A stretch of 64,000 nucleotides of DNA. It comes from MFD04580-c1 sp963702995. Its GTDB lineage: Bacteria; Planctomycetota; Phycisphaerae; Tepidisphaerales; Tepidisphaeraceae. Below the pieces are notes generated by a model. The model was not told where the DNA came from. It saw only the letters and a program-made list of their open reading frames with translations, and searched no databases. Below are positions 28,618-38,008 of this stretch, one piece after another (the stretch's first letter is position 1; each line of letters begins with the position of its first letter). The position numbers were made by a program, and so were the translations under genes. The stretch covers positions 2,046,001 through 2,110,000 of the forward strand of contig OY969783.1 in the NCBI GenBank assembly GCA_963702995.1, given 5' to 3'.

Positions 28618-30346
28618 ATGGACGACAAAGATTTCCAGATCGGATTGCAGGAGACGCTCTTCCCGGGCTTGTGTCCGATCACGGCCGCTGTCGGCGAGAG
28701 CGCGGGGGCCGGGGCCGACGAACGTGGGGCGGTCTTTACGCGGCGCGAGGTGGTTGATTTCATTCTTGATCTTGCGGGCTACTCGTTCCCGGCCGAGCTT
28801 CACCGCCGGCGTTTGCTGGAACCATCCTTTGGTGGAGGGGATTTCCTCGTTCCAGCGGTGGGCCGACTACTCGATTCATGGCGGACGGCGGATCCCCAAG
28901 GAGACCCCGCCGAAGGTTTGCGTGACTGCGTTAGAGCGGTTGAGTTACACCGAGAGAGCTTTCTGTTCAACCCGACGGGCTGTGGGCCGATTGCTTGAGG
29001 CCGTAGGGCTCGCGCGGAGTCAAGTGGAGGCCCTCCTTAGCACATGGCTTATCAATGGGGACTTCCTGCTTACGCCTTTAGATGGCCCTTTCGACATTGT
29101 TATCGGGAATCCCCCATATGTGCGGCAGGAGCTCATTGCCGACGTGCTCCTAGCCGAGTATCGACGCCGCTATCAAACCTTATTCGATCGTGCGGATCTC
29201 TACGTCCCCTTCATCGAACGGTCGTTGAGAAGCTTAAGCGAGGGTGGAAGACTTGGTTTTATCTGTGCTGATCGATGGATGAAAAATCGTTACGGCGGGC
29301 CGCTTCGGCGACTTGTGGCCGAGCGATTTCACCTGCAAGTTTACGTCAACATGGTTGACACCAAAGCGTTTCATTCCGACGTTATCGCTTACCCGGCGAT
29401 TACAATCATCAGCCGCGAAGCAAGCGGGCCAACTCGGGTGGCTTATCGTCCAGAAATCTCGGCGAATGCATTGTCCGCACTGTCAAGAGAATTGGTGTCG
29501 CCCCGGCTCGGCGTTTCCTCAACAACCGTTCGTGAACTCGCGGCAGTGACCGATTCGGACGAACCCTGGGTTCTCGAGTCGTCTGACCAACTTGCCGTTG
29601 TGCGTCGTCTTGAAGCGGAATACCCCACCGTTGAAGAGGCGGGGTGTAAGGTTGGCATTGGCGTCGCTACTGGTGCGGACCAAGCTTTTGTCGGTCCATT
29701 TGACACCTTGGACGTCGAGCAAGATCGAAAGCTTCCGCTGGTGATGACGCGCGATATTCAGAATGGAGTCGTTGAGTGGAGAGGGTTCGGAGTAATCAAT
29801 CCATTCGCGGACGAAGGTGGTTTGGTTGATCTTGCTCGATACCCTAAACTCAAGAAATACCTCGAGGCTCATCGTAACGTAATTGCCAGACGACACGTCG
29901 CTCGGCGCGCTCCGGAAAACTGGTATCGAACGATCGACCGAATCAATCCCGCGTTAGCCCAGCGGCCAAAGCTGCTGATTCCCGACATCAAAGGAAAGGC
30001 CCATGTCGTCTATGAAGATGGGCAGCTTTACCCGCACCACAATCTTTATTTCATCACGTCTGGGACTTGGGAACTTCACGCTTTGCGAGCCGTTTTGCTT
30101 TCCGGGATAGCAAGGCTATTCGTTGCGGTCTATTCGACGAAGATGAGAGGCGGATTCCTACGCTTTCAGGCTCAATATCTCCGCAGGATCCGCTTGCCGC
30201 GTTTCGAGGACATCGCGCCGGAGCTCAGGGCGGAACTTGTCAATGCCGCGAAAAGAAATGACATCGCGGCGTGTAATCATGCGGCATTCTCGATTTACAA
30301 TTTGACGGCCTCGGAGCGGGCCGTTGTTGGCGGGAACGGAGAGTAG
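28618..30346 (+). CDS. Type II N6-adenine DNA methyltransferase, PaeR7I/XhoI type (one frame break)
   Basis: This is the modification half of a type II system. Residues ~60-75 carry motif I in the form 'LLEPSFGGGDFLVPAV', and motif IV 'IVIGNPPYVRQE' marks an N6-adenine enzyme. A long C-terminal target-recognition region follows. The frame breaks near 28963 between the two motifs; bridging gives ~575 residues. The neighbouring endonuclease suggests the target CTCGAG. GC content is visibly lower than in flanking genes, as expected of a transferred system. The stop at 30346 and the endonuclease start are adjacent. Confidence 0.85.
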
Positions 30347-30347
30347 C

Positions 30348-31091
30348 TTGGCAATCAATCTGGTCGATTACGAGCGGAAAACGCGGGAAGCCGTAATGGC
30401 ATTTTGGGGCAACAGACAGAAAGCCAGGCAGAAACAGAAAGAGGCCGGCGTGACCGACCGAGGTGAACGTGCGGGCGTAACGGGCGGCAAGAACATGGAC
30501 GGCTTCACGGCTCTCATCATCGACCTCGTGAAAGCCAATGGGCTCGGGCACGCACTGATTCATCAGAAGCGGGCACTTCTGACGCTTCCCGGCTATTTTC
30601 GGCCGACAAAGCTTTGGGATCTCCTTGTCATGAATGACGGACGCCTCATCGCCGCGATCGAACTCAAGAGTCAGGTCGGGCCGTCTTTCGGGAACAACTT
30701 CAATAATCGCACCGAAGAGGCGATCGGGACAGCGCACGACTTTTGGATTGCGTATAGGGACGGCGCGTTCGGTGAAGGCTATCCGAAACCCCTGGTGGGT
30801 TGGATGATGCTGGTGGAAGACGCGCCAAAATCTCGCGCCCCCATAACGGATCGCTCACCGCACTTTGAGGTGTTCCCGGAGTTCGAAGGGGCATCCCACT
30901 TGAAGCGTTACGACCTGCTGTGTCAGCGGCTCGTAAAAGAACAACTATATTCGACAGCTTGCGTTCTTGCCACACCACGGGCCGCAGTACGCACCGGTAA
31001 GGTATCTGACCTGTCCGAGCTTACGAGTTTGAAAACGTTCGTGACTTCACTGGCTGGCCATTTCGCGACCGTTGCCGCTCGAGACGCGTAA
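30348..31091 (+). CDS. Type II restriction endonuclease, PaeR7I/XhoI family
   Basis: The 247-residue length and sequence match the PaeR7I/XhoI endonuclease family, which cuts CTCGAG. Seen directly: 'GERAGVTGGKNMDGF', 'RALLTLPGYFRPTKLWDLLV' and the catalytic PD-(D/E)xK-type core 'LWDLLVMNDGRLIAAIELKS', with 'GPSFGNNFNNRTEEAIGTA' after it. I chose the TTG at 30348 because the family's first ~16 residues are retained there; ATG at 30396 would drop them. It follows the methyltransferase stop by one base, so the pair is an operon. CTCGAG occurs in the window (for example near 7450 and 14249), so the host must be protected. Confidence 0.9.
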   Translation: MAINLVDYERKTREAVMAFWGNRQKARQKQKEAGVTDRGERAGVTGGKNMDGFTALIIDLVKANGLGHALIHQKRALLTLPGYFRPTKLWDLLVMNDGRLIAAIELKSQVGPSFGNNFNNRTEEAIGTAHDFWIAYRDGAFGEGYPKPLVGWMMLVEDAPKSRAPITDRSPHFEVFPEFEGASHLKRYDLLCQRLVKEQLYSTACVLATPRAAVRTGKVSDLSELTSLKTFVTSLAGHFATVAARDA

Positions 31092-31228
31092 ATCTCCGCG
31101 TGCTCTAGTGGGTAAAGTTGATGGACGACAGTTTTCGCTAACATGCTGCCAAGCTCCGTCGCCCTTTCAACGGCGCGTAAGCCACGGTCTATCACAGATG
31201 TCGAGTCTCTACCCCTATCGGAGCCGCC

Positions 31229-32209
31229 ATGAACAAGCCTCTCTTCGCCGCCTGCCTTGCCTCCCTGCTCGCGCTGGTCGCGCCGGCGGCGTTTGGCGGG
31301 GATGTGAAATTGACCCAGCATGACAACCGAGTCTCCGTCAACATCGACGGCAAGCCGTTTACCGACTACATCTTCGGGTCCACGAAAGAGCAGCCGACCG
31401 TGCGGCCGTACCTGTACCCCGTGCTGGCGGCCGATGGGACGCCGGTCACCTTTGACCAGTCGCTGGCCGACAAGTCGGACAAGAAGCACAGCGACCACCC
31501 CCACCACCGCTCGCTCTGGGTGGGTCATGGCGACGTGAACGGGGCCGATCACTGGACGCTCAAGGAGGGGGAGAAGCAGCCGAAACAGCGGCACCTGGGG
31601 TTTGACAAGGTCGAAGGGCACACGATTTTGGAGCGACTCGCCTGGGAGGGGAAAGACGGCAACCCGGTGCTGAACGAGTTGCGGACGATCGAGTTCCTGC
31701 AATTCCCCGACGGCAACCGCGGGATCGCGTTCATCCTCGCCTTTACGCCGGTCGGGGGCGACGTAACACTGGGCGACACGAAGGAAGCGGGGCTCTGCTC
31801 GGTACGGCTGGCCCACTCCATCTCCGATCATCCCACGATCACCCTGGCGACGGGTGCCACGGCGACCAATGAGAAGGAAGAAAAAGCCGTCTGGGGCAAG
31901 GCGGCCGACTGGTGCGACGAATCGGGCGAGATCAACGGCAAGCCATACGGCGTCGCCGTTCTCGACGACATCGATAACCCCCGCCACCCCTCGACCTGGC
32001 ACGTTCGGGCGTATGGCCTGCTCGCGGCGAACATTTTCGGGCTCAGCGACTTTGACAAGAAGAACCCGAAGCATTCAGGGGATTTCAAGATCGAGGCGGG
32101 GAAGACGGTGACGTTCCGGTACGAAGTGGTCGTCCACGAAGGCGACGCCAAGTCCGCGAACCTTGAGGCGAAGTATAAGGTCTACTCGCAGCATGGGTCG
32201 GCCAAGTAA
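31229..32209 (+). CDS. PmoA-like (DUF6807) secreted protein
   Basis: The 326-residue protein has a signal peptide ('ACLASLLALVAPAAFG') and the family pattern 'YLYPVLAADGTPVTFDQS' followed by 'DHPHHRSLWVGHGDVNG'. The family is labelled methane-oxygenase PmoA, but it is widespread in Planctomycetota without methane oxidation, usually beside sugar-catabolism and dehydrogenase genes, so a carbohydrate-related periplasmic role is likelier. GGAG precedes the ATG. The membrane-bound dehydrogenase gene follows, separated by one palindromic repeat. Confidence 0.85.
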   Translation: MNKPLFAACLASLLALVAPAAFGGDVKLTQHDNRVSVNIDGKPFTDYIFGSTKEQPTVRPYLYPVLAADGTPVTFDQSLADKSDKKHSDHPHHRSLWVGHGDVNGADHWTLKEGEKQPKQRHLGFDKVEGHTILERLAWEGKDGNPVLNELRTIEFLQFPDGNRGIAFILAFTPVGGDVTLGDTKEAGLCSVRLAHSISDHPTITLATGATATNEKEEKAVWGKAADWCDESGEINGKPYGVAVLDDIDNPRHPSTWHVRAYGLLAANIFGLSDFDKKNPKHSGDFKIEAGKTVTFRYEVVVHEGDAKSANLEAKYKVYSQHGSAK

Positions 32210-32227
32210 TCGGGGTCGCGGTCTTTT

Positions 32228-32294
32228 GTAGGGCGCGCATCGCGTGCCGCTGAATGCGTGACGCATCGCGGCAGCGCGGCACACGCAATGCGCC
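32228..32294. repeat. Dispersed hairpin repeat, family B, copy 2
   Basis: GTAGGGCGCGCATCGCGTGC pairs with the complementary end around 32274-32294 (GCGGCACACGCAATGCGCCC). It lies between the PmoA-like stop and the next start and may end transcription or expose it to decay. Confidence 0.65.
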
Positions 32295-32309
32295 CGATCC
32301 TTTCGGAGA

Positions 32310-35300
32310 ATGCGGATGAGATTCGGAATGATCGCCGCGCACGCGCTGCGGGCAGGATGTGGGTTGCTCTACACCGTACTCGTCACGACGTCATTCGCGC
32401 TGGCCAAGAACGAGGGGACGAACGACATCCCGCGCGGGCAATTGGTGCGGCCGGGGCCGGCCTTGAAGCCCGATGAGGCGATCGCGCGGATGAAGGTGCC
32501 GGAGGGGTTCAAGGTCGAGTGTGTCGCGTCGGAGCCGGAGGTGGTCAACCCGACGTCGTTCACGTTCGACGATCGCGGCCGCATCTGGGTGACGGAGTCG
32601 GTCGAGTACCCGCGCCGAGGCCGGCAAGGGGAAGGACCGCGTCAAAATCCTGGAGTCAACCAGGAACGACGGGCACTTCGACAAGGTCACGCTCTTTAAA
32701 GACGGGCTGAACATCCCGTGCGGGGTGGCGATCGGGAACGGCGGCGTCTACATCACCAATTCGCCCGACATCCTCTTCCTGAAAGACACCAAGGGGGACG
32801 GGAAGGCGGACAGCGAGGAAGTGATCCTCACCGGCTTCGGCCGCGATGATCGGCACGAGCTGCCCAACAGCCTGACCTGGGGCCCCGATGGGTGGCTCTA
32901 CGGGATGAACGGCGTCTTCAACCAGTCGCACGTCAAAAGCCCGGCGGACGGGAAGGTGTTCGACTTCACCTGCGCCGTCTGGCGGTATCACCCGCCGACC
33001 AAGACCTTCGAGCTCTTTGCTGAAGGGACGAGCAACCCGTGGGGGCTCGACTACAACCGCCAGGGGGATTGGTTCGTCAGTTGCTGCGTGATCGATCACC
33101 TGTTCCACATCACGCAGTCCGGATATTACCACCGCCAGGGCGGGCCCTATCCGCCGCTGACGCGGAAGCTCCCGTCGATCACCACCGGCCGCCATCAGCA
33201 GGCGGCGTATGGCGGCCTTTGCCTGTACGACGCCGATGCTTACCCGGAGGAATATCGGGGCACGCTGATCATGGGGAACCTGCACGGGTCAGCGCTGAAT
33301 CGCGACACGCTGACGCGGGACGGCGCGACCTACGCCCAACACAACGCGCCCGATTTCCTGGAAGCGAACGACCCGTGGTACATGCCGGTGAGCGAGAAGA
33401 TCGGGCCGGATGGATGCATCTATGTAATGGACTGGTACGACAAGTACCATTGCTATCAGGATGCCAACCGCGACCCGCCGGGGCTCGATCGCACCCGCGG
33501 CCGCATTTACCGCATCAGTTATCAGGGGACGCCGCTCGCCAAGCCATTCGATCTGCAAAAGGCGACGATCGACGAACTGATCGAGCACCTGTCGAGCCCC
33601 AACGTCTGGTGGCGTCGGACGGCGCAGCGCATCCTGAATGAGAAGTTCGAACAAGGCGGCCCGGCGCTGGTCGAGCGGCTCCATAAGCTCGCGCTGCATC
33701 CGTCCTCGAAGAATAACGCGCACATGCACGCGATCTGGCTGCTGGCCAGCCGCGGCGCGATCGACCCCGCCTTCCACGAACAGCTTCTGTCCAGCACGGA
33801 CGCACCCACGCGCAACTGGGGTGTCCGGGCGGCCGGGCTGCAACGAAGCGTCCCTCCCGCCATTTTCGATCGGCTGAAGGGGCTCGCAAACGACCCCTCG
33901 CCCGACGTGCGGGCGCAGCTCGCCGTGGCGGCCGGTCGCCTGAACGGGCCGAACGACGGCCTGCCGATCCTGGAGGCGCTGCTCCTGAACGACGCGAACG
34001 CGGCCGATCCGCTGATCCCGACGCTCATCTACAACAACCTCAAGCCGATGGCCCACGCGCACGGCAATGACCTCCTCGCCTTCCTCGACGCGAACCCGGG
34101 GGTGGAAAAGTCGTTCGGCGCATCGACCGCCGGATGGGTTCGGCAGGCGATCAACGCCAGCGGCCGCGATCCGGTGAAGGTGGTCCAGGATCTGTCCCGC
34201 ACGCTCGCCGCGGGGAAGCCGGACGAAAAAATTCGCCAGGCGCTGCAGGATACGATCGATGCCCTGTCGGCCGGCGGGCTGAAGCCGGCCGATCGGGCCA
34301 AGCTGTTCGACGCGCCGGCACGGGCGGCGGTGATCGAGGCGGGGTCGAAGGTCCGGTCAGCTCGGGTTCCCGCGACAACCATTGGCCTCTGGTGGAATGA
34401 CGAGGCGGCCGCCGGTTTCGCCCGGGCGCTCATCGCCGACGGCGGCGTGGATGCGGCCGCCCGCGCCAGATGCTTAAGGACCTGGCCGAGACACGCTCGC
34501 CGCTCAACATCCCCGCCTTCGCCACGCTCGCCACTGATGCTCACGCGCCGGTGTTGATTCGGCAGGCGGCCGTCGATGCCCTCGGCTTCATGAACGACAG
34601 CGAGGCGGCGTCTGTTCTCGTTAAGAGTTATCAGCAAATGCCGACCGACCTGCGTCCGATGGCGGTCAACGCGTTGACGCACTCGGCGGCCGGGGCCGTC
34701 GCCCTGCTCGACGCGGTCCAGGCCAAATCGATCCCGGCGGCCGATCTCACGGCGAACCACGCCCGCCAGTTGCTGGGCCTCAATGACCCGCAAGTCTCCG
34801 AGCGGGTGACGGCCGTCTTCGGGAAGGTCCAGACCGAGCGCAACCCGGAGCGGGTGAAGGTTGTCGAGCGGATGCGTCAGCTCTTCAACAGCCGCCCGCC
34901 CGGCAGCCCTGAGGCGGGGCAGTTGGTCTTCGAGAAGACGTGCGCTCAGTGCCACACGATCTACGGCAAGGGTGGGAACGTGGGGCCTGACCTGACCGGC
35001 GTAGGCCGCGAGAACCTCGACGCGATCCTGACGAATGTGTTCGACCCAAGCCTGGTGATCGGCGCCCCCTACCTCGTCTACGTGGTGAAGACCAAGGACG
35101 GCGATTCGGTCTCGGGCATCATGGTCGAGAAGACCGACGCTCGGGTGATCCTCAAGGACCAGACGCACCAGACGGTGATCCCGACGGCCGATATCGAGAA
35201 GATCAGCGTCCAGAACATTTCGATGATGCCCGAAGGCCTGGAGAAAGGGATGACGGATCAGGAGTTCAGTGACCTGGTGGCGTTCCTGCTCACGCGTGAG

Positions 35301-35339
35301 CCGCTAAGGCCCGCCGCGAAAGACGCAAAGCGCCCTTGA
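32310..35339 (+). CDS. PVC-type membrane-bound dehydrogenase with HEAT-like repeats and heme-binding domain (two frame breaks)
   Basis: The ~1010-residue secreted protein follows the Pirellula/Verrucomicrobium plan. There is a signal-like start, then an NHL/SGNH-free beta-propeller dehydrogenase domain ('PEGFKVECVASEPEVVNPTS' to 'IYVMDWYDKYHCYQD'), then HEAT-type repeats. The C-terminal domain has the c-type heme motif CAQCH ('FEKTCAQCHTIYGKGGNVGP'). Frame breaks lie near 32620 and at 34467, the second explained by a lost C (CCC to CC). The expected role is oxidation of an alcohol or sugar in the periplasm with electron transfer to the heme. Starts at 32310 or 32316 are both possible. Confidence 0.85.
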
Positions 35340-35402
35340 TGGCGTAAGCGAAGGCGAAGGGGGGCGGCCGCGTGGGGAGGAGAGCGCCAGACGAGAAACC
35401 TC

Positions 35403-36106
35403 TTAATACGTCTCCTTGGTTCGATTCCAGACGACCAACGCGGTCGTCAGCCCGATGAAGAGCGTGACGCCGGTGAAGGACCACTGGATCATGCTGGCCC
35501 CAAACGGTTCGGGGCTGACGGCGGCCTGTTCGGCCCCAGCCACATCGGACTGGCCCGCGGCGGCGGCGACGCGCGAGCCTAGGGACTCGACCCCCTGCGA
35601 TGTCGAAAAGACCAGCGACTGATCCAGCGGGATCAGGATCGACCGCTCAAGTCGCTCGTCAGGCCCGACTTGTTGGACCACAATCGGAACCAGCGCCGCC
35701 GGGTTGGTCGTTGCGCCGCTGGGCAGACCATGCATGAGGCTCGCGGAGAGGGCGGCCGGGTCGTTTGTGGCGGCGGTCGGGATGTTTGTGGCGGCGGTCG
35801 GGATGTTTGTGGCGGCGGCAGGGTTGTTTGTGGCGGCCGGCGCGGCCTCGGCGGTGGCAACCGGCGAGCGGCGCTGCGTGATGATGCCATACGCGGAATA
35901 GGACCGGGCGGCTTGAAACGTTGGGGACGGGAATGAATTGGCCAGCACGGCCGACGGGTCATCCGCCGGCGGCCGATCCAGCGCATAGCGCCCGCGTCGC
36001 TCGCGGCGTGCGAGATCGAGGCAAAGCCGTTCGTCATCGAAAAAGCGCAGACGAATACAAAACCTGCGACGAAAACGCCCCCCGAGCGAGTGACCCCGCT
36101 GGACAT
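35403..36106 (-). CDS. Secreted or membrane-anchored repeat protein (one frame break)
   Basis: I do not recognise the family. From the ATG at 36106 (AAGGAG four bases upstream) a good signal peptide is read ('VFVAGFVFVCAFSMTNGFAS'). Near 35965 the frame must shift by one to reach the long frame that ends at 35403. That frame contains a 7-residue tandem repeat ATNIPTA (four imperfect copies), a variable middle and a C-terminal membrane helix ('FTGVTLFIGLTTALVVW') before 'NRTKETY'. It may present the repeat outside the cytoplasmic membrane. The frame shift falls in a CGGCCGCCGGCGG run. Confidence 0.55.
35757..35838. repeat. 21-bp tandem repeat inside a coding region
   Basis: About four copies of a 21-bp unit (GTTTGTGGCGGCGGTCGGGA and variants) lie head to tail. 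They encode the ATNIPTA repeats of the minus-strand protein above, so the length can vary without changing frame. Confidence 0.8.
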
Positions 36107-36284
36107 AGCGCTCCTTGATCGACTGCGATACCTTGCCAAAGCTCCGGATGTGTACGGCGTTGGAGGCGAGGCCTGAGACGGCCGCGACCTCTCTAAGCCT
36201 TGTAACTTCCTTTTCGCTATTGTCAAAAAAATAAAAACCACGATGCACGACTTGCCGACTCTGGCGCCACGGGGCTGGTGCCCT

Positions 36285-37613
36285 TCAATGGCTCGGGAGG
36301 TGCTCGAGGAGGCGATCGATCTGGGCCTCGGTGTTGTAAAAATGGGGGGAACAGCGAAGACGCCCTTCGCGGACGGCGATCTCCGTCCGGAACTGCTTGC
36401 GAAGCCCGAAGAAGATCTGGTCGTGGTTGTGGGTGGGCGAGGTAAAGCTGACGATCCCGCTCCACTGCCACTTGTCGCGCGGGCTGACGATCACGTACCC
36501 CTTGGCGACAAGGCCCTCGATCAGCCGATCGGTCAACTCGCGCACGCGCTGGGCGATCGAACCGATGCCGATCTTGCGAAGCAGCTCGACGGAGGCCTTC
36601 AGCCCCAGCAGGCCGGCCACGTTATAGCTTCCGCACTCGAAGCGGCCGGCGTCGGGCCGAAGGGTGTAGTTGTAATCGCCATACTTTTTCGCGTCGATCA
36701 CATTCATCCATCCGACCATGAGCGGCCGGGTGCGTTCCAGCAGCTCGCGGCGGGCGTAAAAGATCCCCGCCCCCTCCGGCCCGAGCATCCACTTGTGCCC
36801 GTCGGCCGCCAGGTAATCGATGTTCATCGCCTGCACATCCACCGGCAGCACGCCGATGCTCTGGATCGCGTCCACGCAGAGCAGCTTCCCGGCGGAGCGA
36901 GTGAAGGCGCCGATGCGAGCGATATCGTGACGCTGGCCACTGGCGTATTCGACGTGGGAGAGGGCGACGATGCGTGTCTTCGGGTCGGCCGCCTCTTTCA
37001 GGATCGCGTCGGTCGGCACATGGCGGCGGCCGTTCTCGTCTTTCTCCTCCGGGATCATGATCAGCTTGCAGCCGCGGCCGCGCGCCTGCTCCATCCAGGG
37101 ATAGATATTGGCGGGGTATTCGACGGCGGTCGTGACGATCCGGTCGCCGAACTGCCAATCGATCCCGTTGGCGACGATGCTGATCCCCTCGCTGGTGTTC
37201 TTGATGAAAGCGATCTCGTCGCGGTGGCAGTTGATGAGCGACGCCGACGCCTGCCGGAGCAGCTCAATATCCTTGTACCAGGTCGTGCCGAGGTAGGCGC
37301 CGGCCTCGGCTTCGCGTGTCGCCGTGCGGATGGCCTTCCCCGTGACCGCCGGAAGCGGCGCCACGCCCGCGTGGTTGAAAAAATCCCAATGCCGCTGGAC
37401 CGGGAAGGCTTCGGCGTTGCCGACGTACTGGCTTAAGCTGCCGCCCCGGAAGGCGGAGGCGGTGGCGGCATCCAGGGCCGCGAGAGGGTCGTCGGCACTG
37501 GCGTCCGCGACAGCCCCCTGGCCACCGGCATCGGCGAGGCGCATGCCCATCCCCGTGCCGATGTTGCTGGCGACTTCGATCGGGTCATCGGCCATAGAAT
37601 TCTCGCCGTCCAT
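36285..37613 (-). CDS. Class V aminotransferase / cysteine-desulfurase-like PLP enzyme
   Basis: The 442-residue PLP enzyme has the fold-type I class V pattern: 'FFNHAGVAPLPA' near the substrate site, 'NTSEGISIVANGI', 'VEYPANIYPW', and the PLP lysine in 'AADGHKWMLGPEGAGIFY'. The C-terminal domain ends in 'RLRCSPHFYNTEAQIDRL'. It could be a cysteine desulfurase or a related lyase; the Cys-bearing active loop typical of SufS/IscS is not obvious, so substrate is unassigned. Starts at 37613 and 37595 are in frame; the first 80 residues are poorly conserved and Ala-rich. Confidence 0.8.
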   Translation of the reverse strand: MDGENSMADDPIEVASNIGTGMGMRLADAGGQGAVADASADDPLAALDAATASAFRGGSLSQYVGNAEAFPVQRHWDFFNHAGVAPLPAVTGKAIRTATREAEAGAYLGTTWYKDIELLRQASASLINCHRDEIAFIKNTSEGISIVANGIDWQFGDRIVTTAVEYPANIYPWMEQARGRGCKLIMIPEEKDENGRRHVPTDAILKEAADPKTRIVALSHVEYASGQRHDIARIGAFTRSAGKLLCVDAIQSIGVLPVDVQAMNIDYLAADGHKWMLGPEGAGIFYARRELLERTRPLMVGWMNVIDAKKYGDYNYTLRPDAGRFECGSYNVAGLLGLKASVELLRKIGIGSIAQRVRELTDRLIEGLVAKGYVIVSPRDKWQWSGIVSFTSPTHNHDQIFFGLRKQFRTEIAVREGRLRCSPHFYNTEAQIDRLLEHLPSH

Positions 37614-38008
37614 GAAGCACGGGCGCCGTGGCGGCCGCATTCGTCCTGCCCGCGGCACGTCACGCGGCCTTGAGCGAACCGTGAGAGCAAACTCCGAAGA
37701 AAGGCGCCGCTTCGGTGCCGACGCCTCCCATTGGGTCGCCGTCCGGCTATAATACGCGGCGACCCGGAACTTCAAACCGCCCGGCGCGCTGTTCGATCGA
37801 GTAAATATTGGATGCCCGGCCGCCCCATCTCGGTCGCCCCTTCGCCCGCCGTTTCGGCCGGGCGCGGAGTTCCGCCTCACCGCTTCAGCCAAGACCTTCC
37901 CGGCCGCGTTCGCTTGAGGCGGCCGCCACCTTTGCACGGCGATCGTATTGGTTGCGGCGCGTCGCGGGCCCCGGTTCGCCCCTTCCCACCCGTTCGAGGT
38001 GAAACGTG
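37614..38008 (+). promoter_or_regulatory. Divergent intergenic region with a consensus -10 box
   Basis: Between the aminotransferase (minus) and TPR-peptidase (plus) genes, TATAAT occurs at 37748-37753 within the context GGCTATAATACG. No good -35 lies 16-18 bases upstream (CTCCCA). If used, the leader to the 38009 start is ~250 bases. No other structure is seen in the gap. Confidence 0.35.

Noticed and set aside
31229..32209. Methane monooxygenase subunit implied by the family name PmoA
   Set aside because: The protein is soluble with a signal peptide, unlike membrane-bound pMMO subunits, and no pmoB or pmoC is present.
35757..35838. Regular 21-bp repeats considered as a CRISPR array
   Set aside because: Units are contiguous with no spacers and encode ATNIPTA in frame.
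36243..37436. A 397-codon plus-strand frame opposite the class V aminotransferase
   Set aside because: Shadow of the PLP enzyme; no start context or motif.
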